A stretch of 64,000 nucleotides of DNA from Neodiprion pinetum (taxonomy: Eukaryota > Arthropoda > Insecta > Hymenoptera > Diprionidae), in the NCBI RefSeq assembly GCF_021155775.2, contig NC_060236.1, positions 27,790,238 through 27,854,237 on the forward strand, written 5' to 3'. Below, in pieces: positions 53,684 through 64,000 of the stretch (positions within the stretch are counted from its first letter, which is position 1; every line of letters begins with the position of its first letter). The notes below the pieces were generated by a model. That model saw only the letters and a program-made list of their open reading frames with translations. It did not search any database and was not told the DNA's origin. A program made the position numbers and the translations under genes.

Positions 53684-56600
53684 TCAATCAGTCCTTTGTG
53701 TGACCGGTGGAAACTCGGTGTCGTCATCCAAACGAAAACCGCCCTTGGGTGGACTTTCCGTAGCAGCTACCATCTCGTGAAACTTTTCTGAGTCTACAAA
53801 CGATTATTATTAATTTATTTATTCTTTTTTCATGATCCAAGCTTCAGATATTTGCGACATGTGGATTAAATTGTGCGTGACGGTGTGATCATATAACATG
53901 TGCATGTGAGTAGGTTTAAAGACAAAAATATTGGAACAGACAATAATTTTGTCAATAATTATGGAGGCATTTTGTACATATGTGTTATATAATGATGTAG
54001 TACAATCGAAAGCATGTCAAGTACCACGTGGAACAAATGTATTGGCTGGATGGATGGACAAAAAAAATAAATAAATAAATTAGTTGCAACAGTTTTAGAA
54101 CTTTTTAATAAACGTGTAGACGGTTTTGCAGAATTCAATAATACAATTATCACAGTTCATGTATCCAGTACAATTGATGAAAACAGATAATTTTTTTTAT
54201 TGTTTTGCATAAATCAGGGTGTATGAAAATCCAGGAAATGATATTTTTTCGAAAAATTAATAGCGCACATTGATGGAAAAATTGATCCCATGTTGTGAAA
54301 CGAGGTCTCTCTCCCCTTTATCATTCACATACATTAGATACGATGCAGAAAAATATACAAGTACATAAATTAACTAAATAACCAATCATGCAATCGTGCA
54401 AAATTTTTATTATCAGTTTTTCACTTTGGTTGTTTTATCGTTATTCTTAATAATCGAATGAGAATTTTTCCTCAAATTTTCATCAGATATATCTATCGCA
54501 AAAATATTCGGATAATCGTATGCGGTTAATGTATTTTAATGTGAAAGGGAGAGAATATATGAAAATAATAAATCAAGATGACATGAAATAAAAATTTTAT
54601 CTTTTGATGTAAAAAAAAACAAGATATCAACAAATACTCGGGGTAATGATACAATGTATATAATGATCAGATAAAATATAAATACCTTTAGAGTGAACAT
54701 AAATTAGCTGTAATTAATATTTACTTATACAACAATCTATATCTTTTACATTTTAAACTATAGAGTGTCTCTAATGAATGACAAGACATCTATAGGTGTT
54801 ACTGCCTTTTTCGAAATTTTTTTTTGTTTCTTACTGTTATCGTATGAACGTATATGATGTTTTGTTATCTGGTGTAAAATGTTGTTACATGTTGTATTAT
54901 ATGCGAGTGGTTTGTATCTCGATATGGGATTGATTCGTTTGAATTGGCTGGAGAAATGTTGTGAAGTATTTGCTGGTCCACACTTCGTCAGAATATCATT
55001 GAATGTAATTATGTAATTCCATGCAACAAAAAAAAAAAAAAACTGGAACTGACATTAATAATAATTTAATCAGAAGCAACAACAATCCGAAAATTCTTCA
55101 AAGCTTTCAAACCGACAGTGTAGTGCATTTTTAATTCGATTTCGATTATGCGTTAGCAATTGAAAGAAAAGAAAAAGTGCAAGAGAAATTGAACAATTCA
55201 TGGGTAGGAAAGAAATAATAGTAATAATAATAATAACAATAATAATTATAATAATATTGAGATACTTGATAGAATTTGTGATTACTCCACTGCATCCTCA
55301 ATCAAAGAAAAGCATACAGGGACACAAAAAATCTTAATATTCTCCTAGACCAGTTATTTACTCAGAGTTTATACTTTCTACAGGTGGTTTCATTTTCTTT
55401 TACTACATTTTCTCATTTCTGTTTCAAAGCACAGCATTAAGCGATATTGTACATATAATATACCGTTAAAAAATCTATAACATTTAACGCAAAAATACAA
55501 GCAGCTAATAGTTTATTGTAGCCTAATAATTAAGGATAGTTTTTTTTTTGTCTCCTAATATTTGCAATATCAAATTGAAACTACATGCTATATTTCTCAA
55601 GTACAGGTGTAATTCTTAATACATCGTTATTCAGTGTTACTGTTGCAAAAATATTGTTCAGAACTTAACTAATCGTGAAATTTCAGCTTTCTCAGTTTAG
55701 TATTCGTCGGACGATATTCAAATATGTGTCACGGCTATGGGTTCGATGAGCACTTGGCCAAGGTAAGCATATCGAAGTATGAATGTACAGTGAGACGAAG
55801 AGAGAGGACACGAGGTGGTATGAATGATAATATTGATAACCATATTATAATGTAATAAGAAAGTGAGAAGTGGGGGAGAAAGAGGACATACCAGTACCTG
55901 ACATGGCGTCTGGCGAGCGGCCGCGCAATGCACCCGCGTAGCTATTTATGCAGCCTTCCGTAGATAATAAAAAGAAAAAAAATATATATGTATATATACA
56001 TCAAGTGTGGTAAACTGAAGTTCTCTATCCCCCAAGAGATCGTCTGTCTCGTAAGGGGGCTAGAAGGCTGTAGAATTTAACATTTCTCAATCGCTAAAAG
56101 ATTATTCGCAATATAGAAGGTTATCGATTAGTAGCTTTTTGATCATCGTTGGAGGAAGCAACAAAATCCATACTAAGAATAAATATGTGAACATAAAAAT
56201 TTCTCAAATCTACCAATTTTTAAATTCTAATTCTGTTGTATTCTATGTTCGCTGTACGTATATCTTTATACCAGTGAAATAATAACAACATGCTCGACTA
56301 CGCCAATGTACGGTTCAAAATATCTTCACCTATACTAGATTAATTTTTGTTCAGGTGCTCAAAGATACCAAAAACTAATGATCATCAGTGGACAGAATGG
56401 AAAAATAGTCACCATTAGGATACTACAGACATACACAACTGTTAGATTCAATTACCTAATCTTAATATTATGAGCAATTCACTGAAGAAAATGTGAAACG
56501 TTCTCAAGTTATGCATATCGAAAAACTTACATCACAGTTTTATTGCGGTTTTTTATCACTAAATAAATCATTAAATGACACGTTCATTACTATAAACTAA

Positions 56601-59600
56601 ATAATAACTGACTATCCGTAAACGGAAGAAATTTATGCACGTTCTAATGATTCTCCTAGTTTTTTCTCTTCAGTAAAATGTTGGTGATAAAACACTGAAA
56701 CTGCTCATTTGTGAAATCAACTTTACCAGGTATACAATTGATGGATGATAAATTAGTAAGCAAAAGACTTGAGGATTCGTAAATTTTACAGCTTAAATTA
56801 TGAAGGAAAATTAAAATATATCAATTGAATTGGCAAGCATTTCCTATCAGTGATGCGACAAATAAATTGTTGCGATATTGCTATTTTTTTGTACAGAGGC
56901 AGCTAAAATTAAAAAAAATTGATCAAATGATTATCAAATCACTGAATACAATAACGACAAATATTTTTCTTCGTGTAGTTATACTTCTGTGAGAAAATCA
57001 ATGGTGCACTTGAAATAACTAGATGATTCATAAAAATAAAATAGCGAGAAAATGGTGACAAAGAAGCGTCAAACTACTTGGCTGGATTTTTAACTAATTG
57101 GAGAATAAGTGGGATAGGATATTGCTTCTTCTCTCTCCATCCATCACACTTGACCTTAAAGTTATGTGGTGCAAATATCAAATCAGTTTCATAACAGTGA
57201 TAACACGTCCGAATTCATTACTAATAAAGGGCTGCTGTTTTTAATATTGATGTAGGTGTTTTTACTCAGGAACAATATCGACGGCCTAATAAATTAAACA
57301 GAAAACGTACCTTTCAAACTCTGACACATAAAATCACAATTTTTCAACTTCAGGACATTGTGTTGAGTCAAGTATCTGTGTATGATGAATATTAATTCGA
57401 TTCGGTATTAGATAACGAACAGAAAAAATTCAACTCATAAATCTCACTAAATAAAGAAGTAAACAATAATGATGAACATCAAACGATAAGTTAGAAAATA
57501 TTTTGAACCATAAAACAGTCATGCATAAAAGAATTTAAAAAAAAAAAATGAAAAGAAAAACAGAAAGAAACACGTTACTTCTCCAAGTTGTGTATATTTC
57601 GTATATATTGTATGGCAAAAAAATAACAGAAGAGGTTCGATTTACCTAATCTGTCTGCGCTTCTCTCACGTAGAATTCTTGACTGATTGCAAATCAGACA
57701 TTTTCATTGTTACGCTGTAGGTACAGCAAATAACATAAAATGACTGATAGGGTATTTGATTCCTTCAATTTGCAGCATTTAAATCAATTGTCAACAAAGT
57801 AGGATGTGCTGCAATTGTATCGTATCTAATCCAAAGGAATAACACTTTTTCAGTACGACAATTAGTTTTAGACACATTTGTTATTGAATTCTCAGACCTT
57901 GCGTTGACCTGGTTTCCAGAAATGCCACAATATTAAAATTGATGACACATGTTATCTTGTATGTACACACCTAATCAGTCATCGAACTTTACGTGATTCA
58001 AGCATTTTACTATATGCCAGTTTTTACTGTTGGCAGTACAAGTAACTTTTGATTGTAAAATAATTTGAGGAAGTAGGACTTAACACTATATCATGCAGCT
58101 CGAGCTGTGAAGCATGAAATTCAGATTACATATAGTAAAAAATACCTGTGTTTTGTACTGTTTGAGCTGCCGCAGGTGTTTCTACAGTTGCAGATGCTGT
58201 TGTAGATACGGTTGGACCATCTATTTCATCCGGCTTGCCGTCCAGCCTGCACAAAATTGAAAGCATTTCATAGATGTAAAATTGAGCGTTGTACTTTTAC
58301 AAACGACTTATTTTTTTCTTGCAATCCCTTATTTTCATTTTTTTCTAGTTTATAATTTTTCGGATTTTCATGCTTTAAATTTTGACTTCCGACAAAGGAA
58401 ATCAAATGAACAGAAATCCTAGATACAAGGTAACGGAAAAACAATGTTAAATGAATACAAGTACAACTTACCTGTGCTGTTTCAGTAGAGTGCAATCTCC
58501 CCCTTCTACCATATCAAGATTATAAACGTAGAGATATCCATCTGCACTGGCCACTAATAGCCTCAACACTTTCTGTATCCTATTTGCAAAAGTACGAATA
58601 TATTTTTTGTTATTATTCTATAGATATATGTTAATTCCATTAATTTTCTCGCAATTTGCAGATGTTACATCGTTCTGAAAAATTGTACGTAGATAGAAAA
58701 CTGGGAGAACCTGATGAACACATTTCATATTGTAGAAATGCGATAAGTTCCATCAGAGTCATTAACGTTAGAACTTACGTAGTGATGGCACAAACATTTC
58801 TCAGTCCCTGGAAAGGTAGATGTACGCTGGCAAAAGCACGTCCCTGATTGAAAACATCAGTTACCTGAGATGGCAAATAATTCGCTGATGCCGATACTGC
58901 TTTTGTAAAAAAGCCCATCCAACTTTGAACTTCCTCTGAAGCTGGTCTAGATTTCCAACAGGTGAAAATTGCAGTAATAATGATTTTACACCCGAGTTAG
59001 AAAATTCAGTGGAAAGGAGAGATTAATTGGTTTAAATAAAATGGTAATGTACAGACATTAAATCGACAAATCTTTGCACAAGTCTTTAAACGAATACTGT
59101 GACATAAAAAAAGTGAAACGACGACGTCAATGTAAAGAGGCAAATTAATACTTACGCTTCTTTTGGTTCTTCCAGTTTGAAAACGTGCACAGTTTCAGTG
59201 TTACTCGAACAGCAAAGAAACAGAGAGTCCATACTAAATGCAAGGCTGCTGATAGATACGCATCTCTTAACACCTCGTCGAAATTCGAATAATTTAGCAC
59301 CATCGTGTACCTTAAAAATCGATAAATAAGAGAAATAAGACTGCAAGTAGGAACAAAAAATTACTGAAAAATGAAAGCTGTGAATTGCTTACATGGAAAA
59401 CTCTGATAACAGTTCCTTTTTCTGAAGCCGTCGCTACTTTATTTCCTGATGGATTAAAGGCAAGAGCTGCCAAAGGGCTGTCATGTGCTGGTATCATCGT
59501 CTTGGCTTGCTGGAAAAGTAATTTAATGCAATTACAGAACGTGTGCAACATGAGGAGCAGGCATACGTGAATAAGATTTCAAAATTCCACTCACAAGGTT

Positions 59601-62496
59601 GATGGCATCGAATATCTGTACTTCTCCTATTGTGTTTGAGCCAGGATAGGCGAGGTAACAACTGTCGCTGTTTATGGAGAGCGTACAGAGTCCCGCGAGA
59701 TTCGGAGGTGTGTCACGGATTGTATGAAGCACCTTCATATCCCTGATATTGTGAATGTAGAGTGATTCCTCGAGACATACCACCAGTCTCTGTATGCAAA
59801 AAAGGAATTCTGATAATTTTTCTACAGGTACATAGAAATTAACAAGAAAATAAAAAGTATCCATAAAAAATATTTTTATCACACATGCGTCCAAAACGCG
59901 ATTTTAGATACCTGTAACACGTGCCTAAAATGGCCGTTTGCAGCGCTGTTGCGTAGTTTGAATCATATAGAGCATTACGCACGTGCATTTTGTTGTATAG
60001 AGCACAGTAAAATCATTTTCGATGCATTTATGATAAAAAATATTGTATGCAATCAGTGACGAAACCAGTTTTCGTCAATTGTTGCATAAAGTACTATTTT
60101 TAACACATGTATGAAATAGGCCTTTCTTCTCACATGTAATTGCTCATTTCGAGTGCGGGCTTCACTTTCGTATCATTTTCTCAGGCAGATAGTGAGTAAC
60201 GGATTTTTCTCCTCCTAATCGTAATCTTAATCCTAATCTTAAACCTCTTAATCGATTTTCCTCCTCCTAATCATAATCTTAATCCTAATCTTAAACCTCT
60301 TAATGGATATTACCTCCTCAGGGAGATAGTAACGGATTTTCCTCCTCCTAATCGTAATCTTAATCCTAATCTTAAACCTCTTAATGGATATTACCTCCCT
60401 AGGGAGGTAATGAGTCGATTACCTAATTATCTTCTTAGAAATGTAATGAGTTCATTACCTCATTATCTTCGTAAAGAGGTAATGAGTTCGATATATCCCT
60501 AAGAGAAGTAAGATCCATTATCTACCAAGGGAGGTAATCAGCAATCTAATAAAACTGAATGATTTTGTGTATCAATCATTATTCTTATGATTAATTCATA
60601 TAAGTCAAATCAAATATAAAACATAAATATTTTATTGTATCCTACATGCAGAAAAAAGGACTTATACATGCACTAGTTGAAAAAAACATGTTGTGCAACA
60701 GGGAAGGGCAATTACTAGAAATAGACCATTTTCCCCTCCTTGTTGCAAAATTTACTATTCTCAAAGACACAGAATTTAGATTTCTTTTTATCCAGTATTA
60801 GAAATTTCAGATATAAAAGAAATTCTAGAAACATAATAATAAGATTACATAACAGAGTTACCCCAGATATTTACCGTTACTTTGGATAAAATTTACTAAC
60901 CGCTCTATTCAATTTCACAGCCAAAATGGTATTGGAATAACTGTAGTTGCAGATTTCAGTCCCTTTACGAAAATGGCATACTTTCAGCTTACGGGGGGAG
61001 GAGAGGCTGACCACTGCCACAAGACTGCTGCTGAACAGCCGCTCGACAATGCATATGTCTTCAGAATCTGTACAGAATTACCGAACAGTTTCAACTGAAT
61101 AAAATTTAGTTACTTCAACAACCTTTGATTGAAAAAAAGGTGTTACTTACCATTTTCATAAATTTTTTCCAGGTGATCAACAGAGTTGAGCGAGAAGATT
61201 TTGTGGCCAGACTTCGTGCCAACTGCGAGGGATCTAATAAATTGATAAAACAATTTAATTTACTTGTATATAACTTGAAAAGAATACATGAACAACTTTT
61301 TGTTTCCATTTATCGAAGTACTAATAATAGGTTGATGGAATTCGTACTGAAGATTGGCATATTGTTTGTATTTGACAATATAAAAATTAAGGCTACAAAA
61401 TATTTACTTTTCTTTTATTTTGAATTTAATTTATCAATTATTTTGTCAAAATTTACGACCATTACAAGGTCATAACTAGAAAAACTAATATACAATAAAA
61501 TGTGTTTGTCAAGTGTTTAATTTGATACGTAATGAAGTTGAAAAATTGTATCAACTGTCATAATAATTGCAAGTAACAAATAACTAAACAGTGCAAGAAG
61601 TTCATCACTGTATTCGACATATGTTCAAAGCTCTGAGGTAAAGTACACAAAGGATCATTAGTATTCTGAGTCTGTCATGCCATTGGTCGATGGTATTTCG
61701 CAAGATTTGTGGCTGCAGCTTCAGCAATAACGAATGAACAGACATTGCATTTCTTTAATTATTCTTATGACAATTGATAAAAATGCAGATTAGTTATGCA
61801 TGGGAAAGAAATTTAGATGCACAGCAATGAAAACAGGCAATAATAAATAGATCGAAAAAAAAATATAGATGAAATGAAAAAATTAGAAAGGATAAACAGA
61901 TAGCCTCGAGCTTTGTGTATGTGCATACTACTACTAAGCATATTTCGTGTTTTTGCACTAAACTGTTGCATCATCGTGTTTCACGAATTACGGTTTTAAG
62001 CACTGTTGAACGATGATTGTACTTTGCAAATCAGGAAGATAATTCTTCATGACGTATAGAACGATTATTTTCGTCTCGCAAATTACAAAACAAAAATAAA
62101 CTAATAAAAATATGACAGAAGTCGTGATGAATTATCACCTTTTTCCCCCAGTGTGCGTATTGTGATCTAATAATAATATTGCGAGGAAAAATGAAAATGA
62201 TAAAGAAAAAATACACAATAGATATACATATATCTATACGCGCGTACGCGTTCTGTTTACGCGCTGTTAGTGGTCCAGGGAAGGCGAAATTTGGATGTTA
62301 ATGATTTTCGAAGGCATTTCGTAATTCTTAAAGAAGGTGGATACGATGACGTGGGACTGTGACGAATATGGTATAAAATAATACGTAATAGGTTGGTCAT
62401 TAGCATTTACGAGTTGTTTACTTACGTGCAATCTTGATTGAAATTAACAAAGAAAACACCACTCTGAGGATCCGAGGTTTGACTTGCAAGGTTCAT
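53684..62496 (-). CDS. WIPI2 / Atg18 PI3P-binding WD-repeat protein (424 aa)
   Basis: Ten exons on the minus strand: 62496-62426, 61233-61151, 61067-60901, 59789-59595, 59509-59393, 59310-59156, 58946-58779, 58579-58472, 58246-58146 and 53793-53684. Every junction keeps phase. The start MNLASQ is the family's start. PROPPIN signatures are [48 protein letters not shown] and the PI3P-binding FRRG (221-224) in [12 protein letters not shown]. The C-terminus [17 protein letters not shown] matches the WIPI2 tail. Role: binds PI3P on the phagophore and recruits the ATG16L1 complex for LC3 lipidation. The last intron (53794-58145) is 4.35 kb and holds two candidate alternative exons. Convergent with TER94. 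Confidence 0.96.
55718..55752 (-). other. Candidate alternative terminal exon of WIPI2
   Basis: From a possible acceptor (GGCCAAG) the minus strand reads, in the phase needed after exon 9, [11 protein letters not shown] and then TGA at 55720-55718. It is a GC-richer island in an AT-rich intron. Confidence 0.35.
55885..55965 (-). other. Candidate 57-nt cassette exon of WIPI2
   Basis: Inside this span the minus strand has a 57-nt segment bounded by TCTACGGAAG and a GTACTG donor, entering and leaving in phase 1 as exon 9 requires. It would insert 19 residues containing [15 protein letters not shown]. It is unusually CpG-rich for the intron. The acceptor is mediocre. Confidence 0.4.
60191..60540. 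repeat. Complex tandem and palindromic repeat in a WIPI2 intron
   Basis: Three units of about 50-60 bases share CTCCTCCTAATCGTAATC and CTAATCTTAAACCTCTTAAT. They are interleaved with inverted repeats of the form TTACCTC...GAGGTAA. One is a perfect 20-base palindrome, TTACCTCCCTAGGGAGGTAA, at 60391-60410. Confidence 0.85.
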
Positions 62497-62970
62497 GAGT
62501 CCAGATATTCCGTATTTAAATCCCTGTGTCAACACATCAACGTTGCGCGCTAGATTTTGCATAAATCAGACGACTGCCTTTTAGATATAACTTTCGTTGG
62601 ATTATACGACCTTGGAAGAATTACCCTCCAAACACGTACGCTCGCTTGGCCGGACTGTTATTCCGTATCCATATTGAACCTGAAACAGCTGACATTCTTC
62701 GCTGACCATGGAACGACGAAATTGAAACATCAGATGGCGTTCCGTCGTTCCCTTAGCTGCTATCTCGCTTCTCCTCGTCTTACCGCGTTCTCTCTTTCAT
62801 TGTCTTCCGCTGGCCTGCGCGCGCAACAGAGACCATGAAAAATATATATAGTAATACTAGAACGATCACTGCCGTGGTGGGGGACTGGGCTTCAGGAGAG
62901 AGAGATAGCGTGGTTGAACACTGATCTCTATATAATAGGTATGAAAGTGTCGTCTCCTTCTATCAACTAC

Positions 62971-62980
62971 TGCGCATGCG
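62971..62980. promoter_or_regulatory. NRF-1/Ewg-like palindrome
   Basis: TGCGCATGCG is the core of the NRF-1 (insect Ewg) site and lies about 475 bases upstream of the WIPI2 start codon. Motif evidence only. Confidence 0.4.
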
Positions 62981-62996
62981 TGGGAGAGTCTAAGCC

Positions 62997-63010
62997 AGGG
63001 GTGGGCAGTA
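62997..63010 (+). mobile_element. hAT-like terminal inverted repeat (solitary end)
   Basis: CAGGGGTGGGCA is typical of hAT transposon ends. I found no matching inverted end within the last 1 kb, so either the element runs past the window or only one end remains. Confidence 0.35.
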
Positions 63011-64000
63011 AATTTTCGCGGTCCCTTTCGGTCCGCCAAATTCCAGGGGCCCTCTGAGAGCCCCGGCCGATTGCTTCGAGAAATCTGGTCGAACGCCAGA
63101 CCTTCCACGAACAGAACGAAATCACAATAGCAAGCACTCCCTCGATACAGGAATTTTTCGGCTTAGGACTTAACTATTTTCTTTGTGAATCATAAATTTC
63201 GGGATTATATTGTTCCTTGGGACTGGGACGGTCACGTAGGTGCTTGTCGGCCTTCAACCTTTTTCCCCGGAATGGGTAGCCTGGCAGGACCAACTGCGTC
63301 AGCTGGCCACCCCAGGTCTAAACGAAACAAAGCCCGTGCGAAACATGTGCGAAAGGACACGGATGTCCGATGTAAATGCTTTTTCAAGACTGTACCGGTG
63401 CAAGAGAGACAGTATTTCACCACCGAGTGCCTCCGAGCTATCTCTCTCGGGAAAGCCAGCTGCATGTCTTGTAGCCATGCAGCAAAGACCCCATCCTTTT
63501 TGCCAGCCAGCGACGGTTGCAGTAATATTATATTTTATTGTCAGTGCCGCAGCCTGACCCTGATGCTATCCATATCTGCCACTTATTTGCACAATAATTT
63601 TTTTCCCAGGGCAGTTAATGATGTTGAGATTATGTTTCTACAAATTCGAAATAAAACTACCTGATTATTGCTTGACTTCACAGAAAACCCTGCATAAAAA
63701 CTGATCCCTTTCGATTTAAATGAGACTCGCAGAATTTTTTGATAGTTTGCAGGATCATCCACGGATTTTATACTCGATTGTTTTGTATTGAAAAATCAAA
63801 CCTTCCCGCCTCAATAGATTTTGTAAGGTAAGATATAACGATGCCGTCTATTGGCCAACACACTGCCACTTCATGCGATGGACATTAATTCATACATATG
63901 GATACGTATGTGTAGTTGGTTTGTACGTAGCGCACACCTACATATGTCACAAATGATCTTCGCACGATATCGAATCATTGACATTCATGCGTATGATCGT

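Larger units (their letters stand above)
62497..64000. other. WIPI2 upstream region and unannotated right end
   Basis: The promoter side of WIPI2 contains an NRF-1-like palindrome (TGCGCATGCG, 62971-62980). A hAT-like end (CAGGGGTGGGCAGT) begins at 62997. A GC-richer block at about 63190-63560 has long frames on both strands (the plus-strand one only with a GTG start), no splice support and no recognised product. Confidence 0.45.

Noticed and set aside
63185..63664. 159-codon plus-strand frame
   Set aside because: It starts with GTG, has a competing frame on the opposite strand and no splice, domain or codon support.

Overview
The window is nuclear DNA of an insect, most probably a hymenopteran. 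Genes are split by small GT-AG introns (many 60-300 nt) in AT-rich DNA, the encoded proteins are of animal type, and there are an insect CHK/ecdysteroid-kinase-like cluster and a farnesyl-pyrophosphate synthase of animal type. I cannot name the species. No CRISPR array, rRNA or tRNA gene was recognised.

Layout. 0.2-2 kb: a three-exon secreted protein of unknown function. 2-2.6 kb: an inverted-repeat (fold-back) element. 2.6-8.1 kb: two copies of an unrecognised secreted/membrane gene flank a minus-strand short-chain dehydrogenase (SDR). The left copy has lost its signal-peptide exon and its C-terminus. The right copy looks intact. 9.3-11.7 kb: a seven-exon serpin with a polybasic reactive loop and a KDEL tail. 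13.4-19.2 kb: three tandem CHK-kinase-like genes, the third a pseudogene. 19.3-22.4 kb (minus): Ku70. 25.6-26.6 kb: NDUFV3, the complex I flavoprotein-3 subunit. 26.6-31.6 kb: a gene desert. 31.6-31.9 kb (minus): a small two-exon gene. 32.8-37.2 kb: farnesyl pyrophosphate synthase. 41-41.9 kb (minus): a LEPROT/Vps55-type four-TM protein. 44.3-50.2 kb: TER94/VCP/p97. 53.7-62.5 kb (minus): WIPI2/Atg18, with two candidate alternative 3' exons in its 4.35-kb last intron. The right end holds the WIPI2 promoter region, a hAT-like inverted-repeat end and a GC-rich unannotated block.

Functional view. Most loci are conserved housekeeping genes: Ku70 in end joining, NDUFV3 in complex I, FPPS in the mevalonate/juvenile-hormone route, LEPROT in endosome/Golgi traffic, TER94 in ubiquitin-dependent extraction and WIPI2 in autophagosome formation. 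The left 20 kb is the dynamic part, with tandem duplication, apparent gene conversion, exon loss, a duplicated serpin 5' end and a decaying kinase copy. The strongest biological leads are the KDEL-tailed serpin with a furin-type loop, the SDR whose catalytic tyrosine codon reads cysteine, the recently homogenised duplicate pair, and the candidate WIPI2 isoforms. All exon models come from reading splice signals and phases by eye. Each multi-exon model listed keeps frame from end to end.
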